Shown piece after piece: positions 28,569 to 36,347 of a stretch of 64,000 nt of DNA; the first letter of the stretch is position 1; each line of letters opens with the position of its first letter. The DNA lies in assembly GCF_001644605.1 (NCBI RefSeq), contig NZ_CP011388.1, forward strand, positions 1,140,501-1,204,500, in the 5' to 3' direction. The stretch comes from Paenibacillus swuensis. GTDB lineage: Bacteria > Bacillota > Bacilli > Paenibacillales > DY6. The position numbers and the translations under genes are program-made. Below the pieces are notes generated by a model. That model had not been told where the DNA came from, searched no databases, and saw nothing but the letters and a program-made list of their open reading frames with translations.

Positions 28569-29528
28569 TTGGCTCGTATATGTGTTATCGGCAGCTTGAA
28601 CGTGGATATATTCATGGGCGTGGAACAATTTCCAAGGGCCGGGGAGAACGTCGTGGCCTCCTCCTTCCAGGTATTTACCGGGGGAGGGAAGGGCGCCAAT
28701 CAGGCTTACGCATTGGGCAGGCTGGGAGCGGAAGTCACGATGGTCGGTAAGGTGGGGGATCAATTTTACGGGCTGAACTATCTTCAAGTGTTAAAAGAAT
28801 CCCGGATCAATTGCGATTACATCGGCATTGAGCCCGATATGTATTCAGGAATCGGTGTTGTAGCGGTCAACCAATCAGGTGAAAACAGCATCTACGTGTA
28901 CCCGGGAGCGAACGGGAAAGTGGACATAGCGTATCTGGAGGGTTGCTGGGACGCGATCGAAGAACACGAGTTGTTCCTCTTTCAACTCGAGATTCCGCTG
29001 GAAGCAACGCTCTACGCGATGGAGAAGCTGCGGGGAAGCGGGAAGCGCATTATCTTTGATCCGGCGCCGGCGGGACCCTTGCCTGACGCTATTTACGCCC
29101 GCGTAGATTACATTACTCCCAATCAGTCGGAACTAGAAGCTCTGTCGGGGATGTTGATCCAGGAGGAGAAGGATTTTGCCGTTGCGGCTAATATCCTGTT
29201 GGCTAAGGGCGCAACAACCGTCATTGCTAAAGCAGGTGCGCGGGGCGCTTATATTGTGACGGGGGAAGAAGTGACCCATGTTCCCGGGTTCCGGGTCAAC
29301 ACGGTTGATACTACCGCGGCGGGCGATTCATTTAATGCCGGGTTGGCTTACGCCTTGGCCGAAGGCATGGATTTAACGCAGAGCGTAAGGTTTGCTAATG
29401 CAGTAGCAGCGTTGGCTACAACCGCGATGGGTGCGCAGCAAGCGATGCCTTTGTTGCACGAAGTTGAGGAATTAATGAGTGAAAGTGAAACGGACTCAAG
29501 TAGGAGCAGGGTTGGGCATAGGTTATAG
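28569..29528 (+). CDS. Ribokinase-family (PfkB) sugar kinase
   Basis: A 319-residue cytosolic kinase. It has the N-terminal substrate motif IGSLNVDIF, the GG motif GGGKGANQAYALGRLGA (about 38-54) and the C-terminal signature VDTTAAGDSFNAGLAYAL, with catalytic Asp in AAGD near 253. These match ribokinase and deoxyribokinase, which phosphorylate ribose or 2-deoxyribose at O5. A TTG start is used: GGGAGG lies 8 nt before it and no in-frame ATG is better placed. The DeoC aldolase encoded next suggests a deoxyribose-type substrate. The last ~18 residues (SETDSSRSRVGHRL) look like an added tail. Confidence 0.85.
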   Translation: MARICVIGSLNVDIFMGVEQFPRAGENVVASSFQVFTGGGKGANQAYALGRLGAEVTMVGKVGDQFYGLNYLQVLKESRINCDYIGIEPDMYSGIGVVAVNQSGENSIYVYPGANGKVDIAYLEGCWDAIEEHELFLFQLEIPLEATLYAMEKLRGSGKRIIFDPAPAGPLPDAIYARVDYITPNQSELEALSGMLIQEEKDFAVAANILLAKGATTVIAKAGARGAYIVTGEEVTHVPGFRVNTVDTTAAGDSFNAGLAYALAEGMDLTQSVRFANAVAALATTAMGAQQAMPLLHEVEELMSESETDSSRSRVGHRL

Positions 29529-29597
29529 GTTGAATGAGATATTATGAACATAGGTAATAGGTAGGATCAATTATTTTGAACATTGGAGGTTGTGTCC

Positions 29598-30410
29598 GTG
29601 AATAGATACTTGGATCATGCTGTGTTGAAACCTGAAATGACCTTTAGCAAAGCGAGGGAAGCAATTCAGTCCGGGATTGATCATAAGGTGAAAACGGTGT
29701 GTGTAAGACCTTGTGATTTGGAATTGGCCGTATCCATGTGTGAAGGAACGGAGACACAAGTATGTGTGGTGCTTGGCTTCCCCCACGGAACCGGCTTATC
29801 CGCTGTAAAAGCGCTTGAGGCTGAACTCTACGCGAATCAGGGCGCTCATGAAATCGATATGGTCATCAATTACGGACAGGTCCGGTCAGGGCTTTGGGAT
29901 TTCGTGGAGAGTGATGTGCGGGCGGTTTCGGATGTTACGCGGGCAAGAGGCCTTGTGCTCAAAGTGATTCTGGAAACCGCTGTGTTGACGCCGGCTGAAA
30001 TTCTTACGGCAACTGAACTTTGTGCCGCGAGCGGGGCGGATTATGTGAAAACTTCTACCGGATTTAACGGGGGAGGGGCTACAGAAGAAGCCATCAATCT
30101 CATGTTGAAAGCTTCTCGCGGCAGGATTAAGGTGAAAGCCTCCGGTGGAATTCGCGATGCGGAGACGGCGTCCAAATATATTGAACTGGGCTGTGAACGG
30201 CTTGGTGTGAACTATACGTCTACTCCGGCGATCTGCGGCAGGGAATCTTCGGCTGCAACGACTTGCGATGGTGAAGCATCTGCTAAGGAGACTAGTGGTG
30301 GAGAGGCATTTGCTGAGACGGGTGATGGTGAAGCATGTGTTACGGTGACTTGCGGTGAAGACGCATCCGCAGCGGCGGCCGTAAGTACGCCGAAGTCATC
30401 AGAGTACTAG
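29598..30410 (+). CDS. deoC: Deoxyribose-phosphate aldolase with repetitive C-terminal tail
   Basis: A 270-residue protein whose first ~205 residues are a standard DeoC TIM barrel. DeoC splits 2-deoxyribose-5-phosphate to glyceraldehyde-3-phosphate and acetaldehyde. All active-site motifs are present: LDHAVLKPEMT, EIDMVIN (Asp 87), YVKTSTGF (Schiff-base Lys 151) and VKASGGIR (Lys 180). The tail (207-270) is rich in A, G, E, T and S, built from degenerate repeats, and has no counterpart in ordinary DeoC (about 220 residues). The start is GTG 29598, with GGAGG at 8 nt. Its stop lies 13 nt before the ATG of the GH9-like gene. Confidence 0.87.
   Translation: MNRYLDHAVLKPEMTFSKAREAIQSGIDHKVKTVCVRPCDLELAVSMCEGTETQVCVVLGFPHGTGLSAVKALEAELYANQGAHEIDMVINYGQVRSGLWDFVESDVRAVSDVTRARGLVLKVILETAVLTPAEILTATELCAASGADYVKTSTGFNGGGATEEAINLMLKASRGRIKVKASGGIRDAETASKYIELGCERLGVNYTSTPAICGRESSAATTCDGEASAKETSGGEAFAETGDGEACVTVTCGEDASAAAAVSTPKSSEY
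30255..30390 (+). repeat. Degenerate 27-30 nt coding repeat in the DeoC tail
   Basis: About four imperfect units, each with a GGTGAAGCAT-like core (GATGGTGAAGCATCTGCT, GGTGGAGAGGCATTTGCT, GATGGTGAAGCATGTGTT, GGTGAAGACGCATCC). They encode a recurring GEA-x-A/V pattern and keep the reading frame. Confidence 0.6.
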
Positions 30411-30423
30411 TGAGGTGTGTCAT

Positions 30424-32265
30424 ATGAGTGCTGCTGGCCTGTTGTATTCCCAGATCGGATATGACCTGTATGATCCGAAACGCGCGCTCGTTCGAAGCGG
30501 CGATCGAAATCAACTTTCCGAACACAAGCGGTTTCGGCTAAAGTTAGCCGAATCGAATTACCTTGCGCTGGAAGGCCCTGTCCGCTATTGGGGAGAGTTA
30601 TGGGGAAGTCATTGGTGGGAGATTGATTTCACCTCTATTAATACCCCCGGGGAGTATATACTTGATGTTGGCGGCGGACGGACAGAAGGTAGTCGAGGGA
30701 CACGGGAGATGCAAGAGACTCAAGAGATTCGAGAGATTCAAGGGACCCGAGAGATTCGAGAGAATGGAGAGATTCGAGAGATTCCTGGGATTCAAGATAT
30801 CCAAGCGACTCAAGGGACCCGAGAGACTCATCCCGTATTATGGAGCAGTGAGCCTTTCTCCATAGGGGATCACGTCTTATGGGATGCCTCCGTCGTTACC
30901 GTAGGGATTGAGCAGATGGAAGCCAGGGCATTGCTTGCGCGCAACGGTATCGGCTGGAAAGACTGCGGCTCCGAGTTTCGCGAAAGTAATTCTCACGCTG
31001 CCACCATCATCGGACTGTGCGATTTGTTAAGCAACGGCTATACGTGGATGTCGGGAGATGAGACGCGCAGGCTTAAACAACAACTGGTTCAAGGCTGCGA
31101 TTATCTTGCTATATGTCAGGATAAGGCCGAGCAACTGGGGCTTGGGGAAGGGGCCGTGGTGCATGAGCTGCCAAATCATATGATGGTGATTCCCGGTTCG
31201 GTCATTCAATGCTCCATTGCTTTTAGCTATACCTCCAGATTGTTAAGCGATACCGATCCGGAACGAAGCGGCTTGTATTTGGAACGTGCGCGCCGCGCCT
31301 ACCGATACATACGTGAGGAAGCTAAACCGTTTACCGGCGGAGGGTTCTCCTCGTGGAATCACGGGGCTGAGGAAGGATTTATTCCGCCTGATGAGTGGAT
31401 GACGCGTGATTTACTGTTGATGATGTGGGCAGGTGTGGAGCTGTGGATGAACGGGGGTTCACCGGCATATCAAGAGGACGTTGCCGGATGGGCGCGCCAA
31501 GTGATGGAGCGTCAAATTACTCCAGATTGCGCTGAGGGAGGACTGTACGGGCATTTCCGGACTTTCACATCAGCCTCCTTCACAGAAAAAACATTCATCC
31601 ACCACCATGTCGGTCATGACACCGGCGGGGTATTTCCACTATACATCACTCCTTTTCTCGACATCTCGGTCAAATGGTATTATCATACCGATGCGGCGCT
31701 CTGGAAAGAAACCATACGCCGGTTCGCCTACGGCTATTTCCTGCCCGCTTGCAAACAAAATCCGTTTCATATCCTCCCCATGGGATATTTTCACGGGGAA
31801 GGCTTGTTGAACTTTGCGGGACCTTGGCATGGATTTAACGTATCCTTAGCCTTTGCGGCAACATTGGCCGTTCGGTTGGAAATGAACTTGGGCGATGTGC
31901 GGTTCCGGGAGATTGCCGTGGGCAATGTGCAATGGATTGCCGGATTAAACGCCGGGTTAACTTCAGAATCATTCGGTAGCTGCGTGCGGTGGAAGGATGA
32001 CATTGAACCGGGCTTGGCCGTGCCGTACAGCCAGATTTACGGTGTGGGCCGGCGCTATACGGGGGTGTGGGCGGATATCAAAGGCTCCATCCCGAACGGT
32101 TTCAGCGTCAATCCGCAATTTAGGCTTGAAGTGAAGCCCAGCCAGGCGACGGACGGCCCTCATCAATTCACCGATGAAGACTGGATCCCGCATGGCGCCG
32201 GCTGGGTGAGCGCGGTGACTTACCTTCGATACGTTAAGTTTTTTCATTCGTATGCTCCTGTGTAA
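30424..32265 (+). CDS. GH9-like glycoside hydrolase with N-terminal Ig-like domain
   Basis: A 613-residue protein without a signal peptide. Residues about 1-88 match the CelD-type Ig-like domain found before GH9 barrels (LYSQIGYDLYDPKRALVRS). A 45-residue repetitive insert (92-136) follows, then an (alpha/alpha)6-type barrel. In classical GH9 the catalytic motif is WxDAGD; here I read WKDCGSEF (near 178-185), so the first Asp is kept but the base position is Ser. A possible acid Glu lies in TDEDWIPHGAGW near the C-terminus. Activity and specificity are therefore uncertain. ATG 30424 has AGGTG at 7 nt. It is the last gene of locus B and probably acts on imported oligosaccharides. Confidence 0.68.
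   Translation: MSAAGLLYSQIGYDLYDPKRALVRSGDRNQLSEHKRFRLKLAESNYLALEGPVRYWGELWGSHWWEIDFTSINTPGEYILDVGGGRTEGSRGTREMQETQEIREIQGTREIRENGEIREIPGIQDIQATQGTRETHPVLWSSEPFSIGDHVLWDASVVTVGIEQMEARALLARNGIGWKDCGSEFRESNSHAATIIGLCDLLSNGYTWMSGDETRRLKQQLVQGCDYLAICQDKAEQLGLGEGAVVHELPNHMMVIPGSVIQCSIAFSYTSRLLSDTDPERSGLYLERARRAYRYIREEAKPFTGGGFSSWNHGAEEGFIPPDEWMTRDLLLMMWAGVELWMNGGSPAYQEDVAGWARQVMERQITPDCAEGGLYGHFRTFTSASFTEKTFIHHHVGHDTGGVFPLYITPFLDISVKWYYHTDAALWKETIRRFAYGYFLPACKQNPFHILPMGYFHGEGLLNFAGPWHGFNVSLAFAATLAVRLEMNLGDVRFREIAVGNVQWIAGLNAGLTSESFGSCVRWKDDIEPGLAVPYSQIYGVGRRYTGVWADIKGSIPNGFSVNPQFRLEVKPSQATDGPHQFTDEDWIPHGAGWVSAVTYLRYVKFFHSYAPV
30697..30831 (+). repeat. In-frame 9-bp microsatellite inside the GH9-like gene
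   Basis: Fifteen contiguous 9-nt units of the type GAGATTCGA / GAGATTCAA / GGGACCCGA encode a three-residue repeat (EIR, EIQ, GTR). Unit length is a multiple of three, so gain or loss of units keeps the frame. Confidence 0.92.
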
Positions 32266-32298
32266 AAGAAAAGAGATTTCATGCATTCGGGCAAAATA

Positions 32299-32368
32299 AA
32301 AACGAATTTCCCTCAAAGGCAGCCGAGACGCTAGCGTCACAAAACCTATGAGGGAAATTCGTTTTTTA
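32299..32368. terminator. Bidirectional terminator after the GH9-like gene
   Basis: Long stem AAACGAATTTCCCTCA / TGAGGGAAATTCGTTT (32300-32317 and 32349-32365 approx.), with a T-run on both strands. Confidence 0.88.
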
Positions 32369-32443
32369 TATCTGTAGTTACTTAATAAGTGCCATGTTTA
32401 GCGAATATGAGCATCATAGAGTTATACGGTGAATGAGCTCGTG

Positions 32444-32759
32444 CTGAGTGAACGGGATAACCCCGCATTGCCGGGTGAGGGGATATATCATGTGCATCAC
32501 GGCTGAGTGAACGGGATAACCCCGCATTGCCGGGTGAGGGGTTATCCTGTGTGCAACCCAGCTGATTGAAGGGGATAACCCCGCATTGCCGGGCGAGAGG
32601 ATAGCCGATGTGTAGCGCAACTGAGTGAACGGGATAACCCGGCATAGCCGGGCGAGAGGATAGCCCGAGTGCATCACGGCTGAGTGAACGGGATAACCCC
32701 GCATTGCCAGGTGAGGGGATAACCCTCGAGCATCACGGCTGAGTGAACGGGATAACCAC
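32444..32759. repeat. 59-bp tandem repeat array, five full units plus a partial
   Basis: Units begin with CTGAGTGAACGGGATAA at 32444, 32503, 32562, 32621, 32680 and 32739 (unit 3 reads CTGATTGAAGGGG), exactly 59 bp apart. About 40 bp are well conserved and 19 bp vary. Unit 2 has a perfect hairpin GGATAACCCC / GGGGTTATCC with a 14-nt loop; others have partial versions. The period is not a multiple of three, so this is not a protein repeat. The array fills the convergent gap and ends 25 bp from the ArsR stop. Confidence 0.93.
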
Positions 32760-32784
32760 CCCTCGGCCGCGCCGGCACGTAGGC

Positions 32785-33153
32785 TCAATCGACCGCCCGC
32801 GGGCCGCGCGGCTCCAAGACATCTTCGTCCGCATCGTCGGACTCGACCAACTGCCGCAGCACGCTCAGGCGGTTCGTCCAGAAGCGCTCGTAGTAATCGA
32901 GCCAGCGCCTCAGCTCTTGCAACGGCTCCGCCTCGAGCCGGTAGCGCGTCTCGCGCCCCGCTTTGCGTTCGCGCACAAGCCCGGCCTCCGACAGCACCCG
33001 CAGGTGCTTCGACACGGCCGTGCGGCTCATCGCGAACGGCGCGCTTAGCGCTGACACGGTCAGCTCGTCCGACTCGGCGAGCAGACTCAGCAGTTGGCGC
33101 CGCGTCGGGTCGGCCACCGCCTGAAACACATCGTGTTTCGGCGCCGCGCTCAC
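32785..33153 (-). CDS. ArsR-family transcriptional regulator
   Basis: A 122-residue winged helix-turn-helix protein: DPTRRQLLSLLAE (helix 1), LTVSALSAPFAMSRTAVSKHLRVLSEAGLV (recognition region), then ERKAGRETRYRLEAEPL (wing). No metal-binding Cys motif is seen, so it belongs to the group paired with SRPBCC proteins rather than metal sensors. The GTG start overlaps the TGA stop of the SRPBCC gene (GTGA), so translation is coupled. The gene is distinctly GC-rich. The likely operator is the palindrome at 33646-33663. Confidence 0.87.
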   Translation of the reverse strand: MSAAPKHDVFQAVADPTRRQLLSLLAESDELTVSALSAPFAMSRTAVSKHLRVLSEAGLVRERKAGRETRYRLEAEPLQELRRWLDYYERFWTNRLSVLRQLVESDDADEDVLEPRGPRAVD

Positions 33154-33593
33154 GCCTCGCCCTCAACCAACTTCCTCAAAGCCGGCAACACACTGGAACT
33201 CCAGCCGCCGTTCATCCGCTCGCGAATGGCCGCATGAGTCATGCCGTGCTGCTCAACCACATCTTCGCTCCAACCCGAGTGAATCAACGTAAACTCGGTT
33301 AATTCCGAATCTGCTCCGGTCATCTTTTTCAATTCAAACGTAACGGTCCAGTACTCTCCCCAAGTGAAAGCCAATCGGCTAGGCGGATCCAGCTCTGTTA
33401 CCTTGCACTGGGAAACTTCAAAAGGGGAATGCAATACAAACGCATGTCCCAATTCCGGCTTAAAATCGTTGGGCATAAACCACGCTTCAATGCCTTCCGA
33501 GGTAGAAACCGCCTCCCAAACCTTAGCAATTGGCGCTTTATAAACCTCAACAATTTTAATATCCGGTATAGTTAAGTTTTGTGATTCTGACAT
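33150..33593 (-). CDS. SRPBCC/AHSA1-family protein
   Basis: A 147-residue START-like fold protein. It opens with IKIVEVYKAPIAKVWEAVSTSEGIEAWFMPNDF and has later strands FTWGEYWTVTFELKK, typical of AHSA1-type ligand-binding proteins of unknown substrate. GGAGGAG precedes ATG 33593. It is the first gene of a two-gene operon with the ArsR regulator; in many genomes the order is reversed. Confidence 0.85.
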   Translation of the reverse strand: MSESQNLTIPDIKIVEVYKAPIAKVWEAVSTSEGIEAWFMPNDFKPELGHAFVLHSPFEVSQCKVTELDPPSRLAFTWGEYWTVTFELKKMTGADSELTEFTLIHSGWSEDVVEQHGMTHAAIRERMNGGWSSSVLPALRKLVEGEA

Positions 33594-33639
33594 GGTTAAT
33601 CTCCTCCAAATTAGCTCCTGTGGCAAGCAAGTTTTCACT

Positions 33640-33669
33640 ATTATATGAAACCATTTGGTTTCATGTCAA
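33640..33669 (-). promoter_or_regulatory. Promoter with palindromic ArsR-type operator
   Basis: Minus strand: -35 TTGACA (33664-33669), 18-nt spacer, -10 TATAAT (33640-33645). The whole spacer is the inverted repeat TGAAACCATTTGGTTTCA (33646-33663; 7-bp arms, 4-bp centre as read on +). Binding there would block RNA polymerase, so autorepression by the encoded ArsR is the simplest reading. Confidence 0.82.
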
Positions 33670-33786
33670 GAGAACTTCACCCTGCTATGACTAACTTTCC
33701 CCAAAACGTTTAAAACTGTAGAGATAAGATTAATAAACCCTACAGTTAAACGCAGGTTCTGAGCCTGATGAAAGAGGTTGCCGCAG

Positions 33787-35799
33787 ATGGAGTTATTTCT
33801 TGCCGTATTGTTGTTGCTGACGTTGGTCGGCGTTTCGAATATTTTGAACCGGTTGGTACCGTTCGTTCCCGTGCCCTTATTTCAGATCGCGCTGGGGATG
33901 TTCGTTGCGGTTATTCCCTCGGGGATGCATGAACTGGAGCTGGATCCGCATCTGTTCTTTGTGCTCTTTGTAGCGCCTCTTCTCTTCAAGGATGGCAAAA
34001 GAACCCCCCGCGACGAGCTCTGGAAACTGCGTTCCCCGATTCTGTTCCTCTCGCTCGGGCTCGTGCTGGCGACGGTCATCATCGGCGGCTACGCCATCCA
34101 CGCCATGATTCCGTCGATTCCGCTGCCGGCGGCCTTCGCCTTGGCCGCGATCCTGTCCCCGACCGACCCCGTCGCCGTGGGCGCCTTGGCCGGCCGCATC
34201 CATCTCCCTAAGCGCATCCTGCGGTTGCTTGAGGGAGAAGCGCTGATGAACGACGCCTCGGGTCTCGTCGCGTTCAAATTCGCCGTCGCGGCGACGGTGA
34301 CCGGCGTGTTCTCCGCATCCAATGCGGCGTTCAGCTTCCTGGTCATTGCCGCGGGCGGGCTGCTCAGCGGGGTGATTCTGTCCTTCCTCATCATCTGGTT
34401 GCGCGTGTTCATCCGCCATTGGGGGATGGAAGACGTGACGATGCATATGCTGATTCAGATTCTCACCCCGTTCGCGATCTTCCTGATCTCCGAGCATTTT
34501 GGCGTGTCGGGTATCCTGGCCGTGGTGGCCGGGGGGATTGTGCACGCCGTGGAGCGGGATCGGACGGAGTCGGCGCAGGTGAAGCTGCAGATTGTGTCAG
34601 CCTCCACCTGGGCGGTCATGCTGTTCCTGCTGAACGGCTTGGTCTTCGTCATCCTGGGGCTGCAGATTCCCGCGGTGGCGGAAGTGATTTTTGAAGCGGA
34701 GCAATTTAATAATGTGCAGGTTATCGGTTATATTTTGGCCATATCCGCGGGCTTGATTCTCTTGAGGTTCGTGTGGGTGTATCTGTACGCGCTTGTTGCG
34801 GATCGGGAGGACACCAAAAACCGGCTGCACTCTTCTGTCCTCGTTTCCCTGTCCGGGGTGAGGGGGGCGGTAACGTTGGCGGGCGCCTTCTCCATTCCTT
34901 TCATTCTGCAAGACGGTTCGCCGTTTCCGGAACGGGAGTTGCTGATCTTTCTGGCGGCGGGCGTCATTCTGGTTTCATTGCTGGTGGCGAGTATCGTGTT
35001 ACCGTTGGTTGCACACAAAGCGCCCTCGGGCGGGTTAACGCCGGAAGAGCGTGAGAAGCAGGGCAAGCTGACCATCATGAGGGCTGCGGCCGAAACGATC
35101 CGGCTGGAGATGAATGAAGGAAACCGGGCTGCGACGCGTTCGGTCGTATCGAGCTATCACCGGCAGCTGTTGGAGGTGGAATCCGAAGGCGGCGGTCTCG
35201 ATCAAGGCAAAGAGCTAAGGGACATGACCCGAAAAGTGCACCTGCTGGGGATCAAAATAGAGCGCAAAGCTCTCGTAGACGCCTTCACCGAAGGGAAGAT
35301 CAGCGCGGAAGGGATGAAACGGTACCAGTTCGTGCTGGACCAGACGCAGTGGGTGTTATCGAACCGGTGGCGGTTTCTTTCGGGGGCGGCGCGGTACACG
35401 TGGAACCGGATTCGGGATGTGCTGTTCAGCAAAGGGACCGGCGGCGGACTGGGCGCACAGGATGTGAGCGAGATGAATCAACTCCGAATCCTAACGGCCA
35501 AGGCGGCCATCGCGGAGCTCAAAAAAATCGTCAGCGACCAGAACAAAGACGCCGCGCATACCGTGATTTCGCATTACCAGGACGTGTTGGAGCGGCTGAA
35601 AGTGGCCGGTGGGCCGAGAGAGGAAGATACGATTCTGCGGCAAAAGAAAGAGATCCAACTTCGCGCCATCCAAGTCGAGCGCGATGAAATCCAGCGATTG
35701 TACGAGGAGGGCACGTTCAATCGGAGTTTGGCCAACAAGCTGCGCTCCTATGTGAACTTCCGCGAAGCGGCGGTGTTCGAGGAGGAGGACTTGTTGTGA
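33787..35799 (+). CDS. nhaK: Na+/H+ antiporter, CPA1 family, NhaK type
   Basis: A 670-residue membrane antiporter, the length of Bacillus NhaK. About twelve helices fill residues 1-420, with the CPA1 core LSPTDPVAV near 120 and EGEALMNDASGLVAFKFA near 150 (essential Asp pair region), and later SLSGVRGAVTLAGAFSIPF. A long soluble C-terminal part (about 420-670) is charged and helical. It exchanges protons for Na+, K+ or related cations across the membrane. I use ATG 33787 with AGAGG at 9 nt; an in-frame TTG at 33778 is too close to that site. Confidence 0.88.
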   Translation: MELFLAVLLLLTLVGVSNILNRLVPFVPVPLFQIALGMFVAVIPSGMHELELDPHLFFVLFVAPLLFKDGKRTPRDELWKLRSPILFLSLGLVLATVIIGGYAIHAMIPSIPLPAAFALAAILSPTDPVAVGALAGRIHLPKRILRLLEGEALMNDASGLVAFKFAVAATVTGVFSASNAAFSFLVIAAGGLLSGVILSFLIIWLRVFIRHWGMEDVTMHMLIQILTPFAIFLISEHFGVSGILAVVAGGIVHAVERDRTESAQVKLQIVSASTWAVMLFLLNGLVFVILGLQIPAVAEVIFEAEQFNNVQVIGYILAISAGLILLRFVWVYLYALVADREDTKNRLHSSVLVSLSGVRGAVTLAGAFSIPFILQDGSPFPERELLIFLAAGVILVSLLVASIVLPLVAHKAPSGGLTPEEREKQGKLTIMRAAAETIRLEMNEGNRAATRSVVSSYHRQLLEVESEGGGLDQGKELRDMTRKVHLLGIKIERKALVDAFTEGKISAEGMKRYQFVLDQTQWVLSNRWRFLSGAARYTWNRIRDVLFSKGTGGGLGAQDVSEMNQLRILTAKAAIAELKKIVSDQNKDAAHTVISHYQDVLERLKVAGGPREEDTILRQKKEIQLRAIQVERDEIQRLYEEGTFNRSLANKLRSYVNFREAAVFEEEDLL

Positions 35800-35831
35800 G
35801 GAGGGCCGGATGCCGGCTGTTGACGGCGAAA

Positions 35832-35905
35832 TAGTGTCCCGAGGGACACTAAAAGGCCGAATCCCGGCCGCCGGCGGCGCACCAGTGTCCCCAGGGACAC
35901 TGGTG
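35832..35905. repeat. Pair of AGTGTCCC palindromes downstream of the antiporter gene
   Basis: TAGTGTCCC-GA-GGGACACTA (35832-35851) and CACCAGTGTCCC-CA-GGGACACTGGTG (35880-35905) share the core AGTGTCCC/GGGACACT. They are 28 bp apart in a GC-rich convergent gap. They could be REP-like elements or a terminator pair without T-runs. Confidence 0.75.
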
Positions 35906-35948
35906 TGCAGCCCCTCGGATCCTCGCCCCCTAGCCCCGGCCGGTGCGA

Positions 35949-36308
35949 CTACGCCTTCATCTCATGGTACCCGCGCTCACCGTAAGGCTGCAGCTCGGTC
36001 ACCCATTTCTCCTCCAGCTTCTTTAACGCGTCCTTCTCATCCCAGAACGGATCGGGCTTCTTCTCCAACGTCTCCAGCACTTCAATGTCAAATGCTTCTT
36101 CACCATGCGCTTTAATATCCGCCTGCAACGCTTTGTTCATGTGCACACCGAGACTCAGCTGCAATTTCACGCCGTTCAACGAGCGCAAATTGCGCGTAGA
36201 AGCCACAAACAACCGGCCGCTAGCGCGATGCCGTATGCCGTATACTCCGGCTTCCGTCTTCATTTCCTTGTACTGTTGCTGCAATTCTGCTCTGCGTGTT
36301 GTTTTCAT
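35949..36308 (-). CDS. GIY-YIG nuclease-family small protein
   Basis: A 119-residue protein with the GIY-YIG core as a variant: GVYGIR (GIY position), then LFVAST (YIG position), RNLRSLNG, and HMNKALQADIKAHGEEAFDIEVLE. A helical C-terminus KDALKKLEEKWVTELQPYGE follows. Whether it still cuts DNA is unclear, since the second motif lacks YIG. ATG 36308 has GAGGAGG at 8 nt. It is the second gene after the DUF2087 regulator (40-nt gap). Confidence 0.78.
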   Translation of the reverse strand: MKTTRRAELQQQYKEMKTEAGVYGIRHRASGRLFVASTRNLRSLNGVKLQLSLGVHMNKALQADIKAHGEEAFDIEVLETLEKKPDPFWDEKDALKKLEEKWVTELQPYGERGYHEMKA

Positions 36309-36347
36309 ATCGCGTTCCTCCTCATTTTTTTTGCATATAACCACCAT

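Noticed and set aside
32444-32759. CRISPR array
   Set aside because: Spacing is regular, but the variable 19-bp part is a drifted copy of the same unit rather than unique spacers, and no cas genes are near.
32382-33166. Long leftward frames through the 59-bp repeats and ArsR gene
   Set aside because: They arise from GC-rich repeats and overlap the well-supported ArsR gene in another frame; the 59-bp period changes frame at each unit.
33877-34545. Leftward 222-codon frame opposite the antiporter gene
   Set aside because: It is His/Arg/Glu-rich, resembles no family, lacks a ribosome site and lies wholly opposite a conserved gene.
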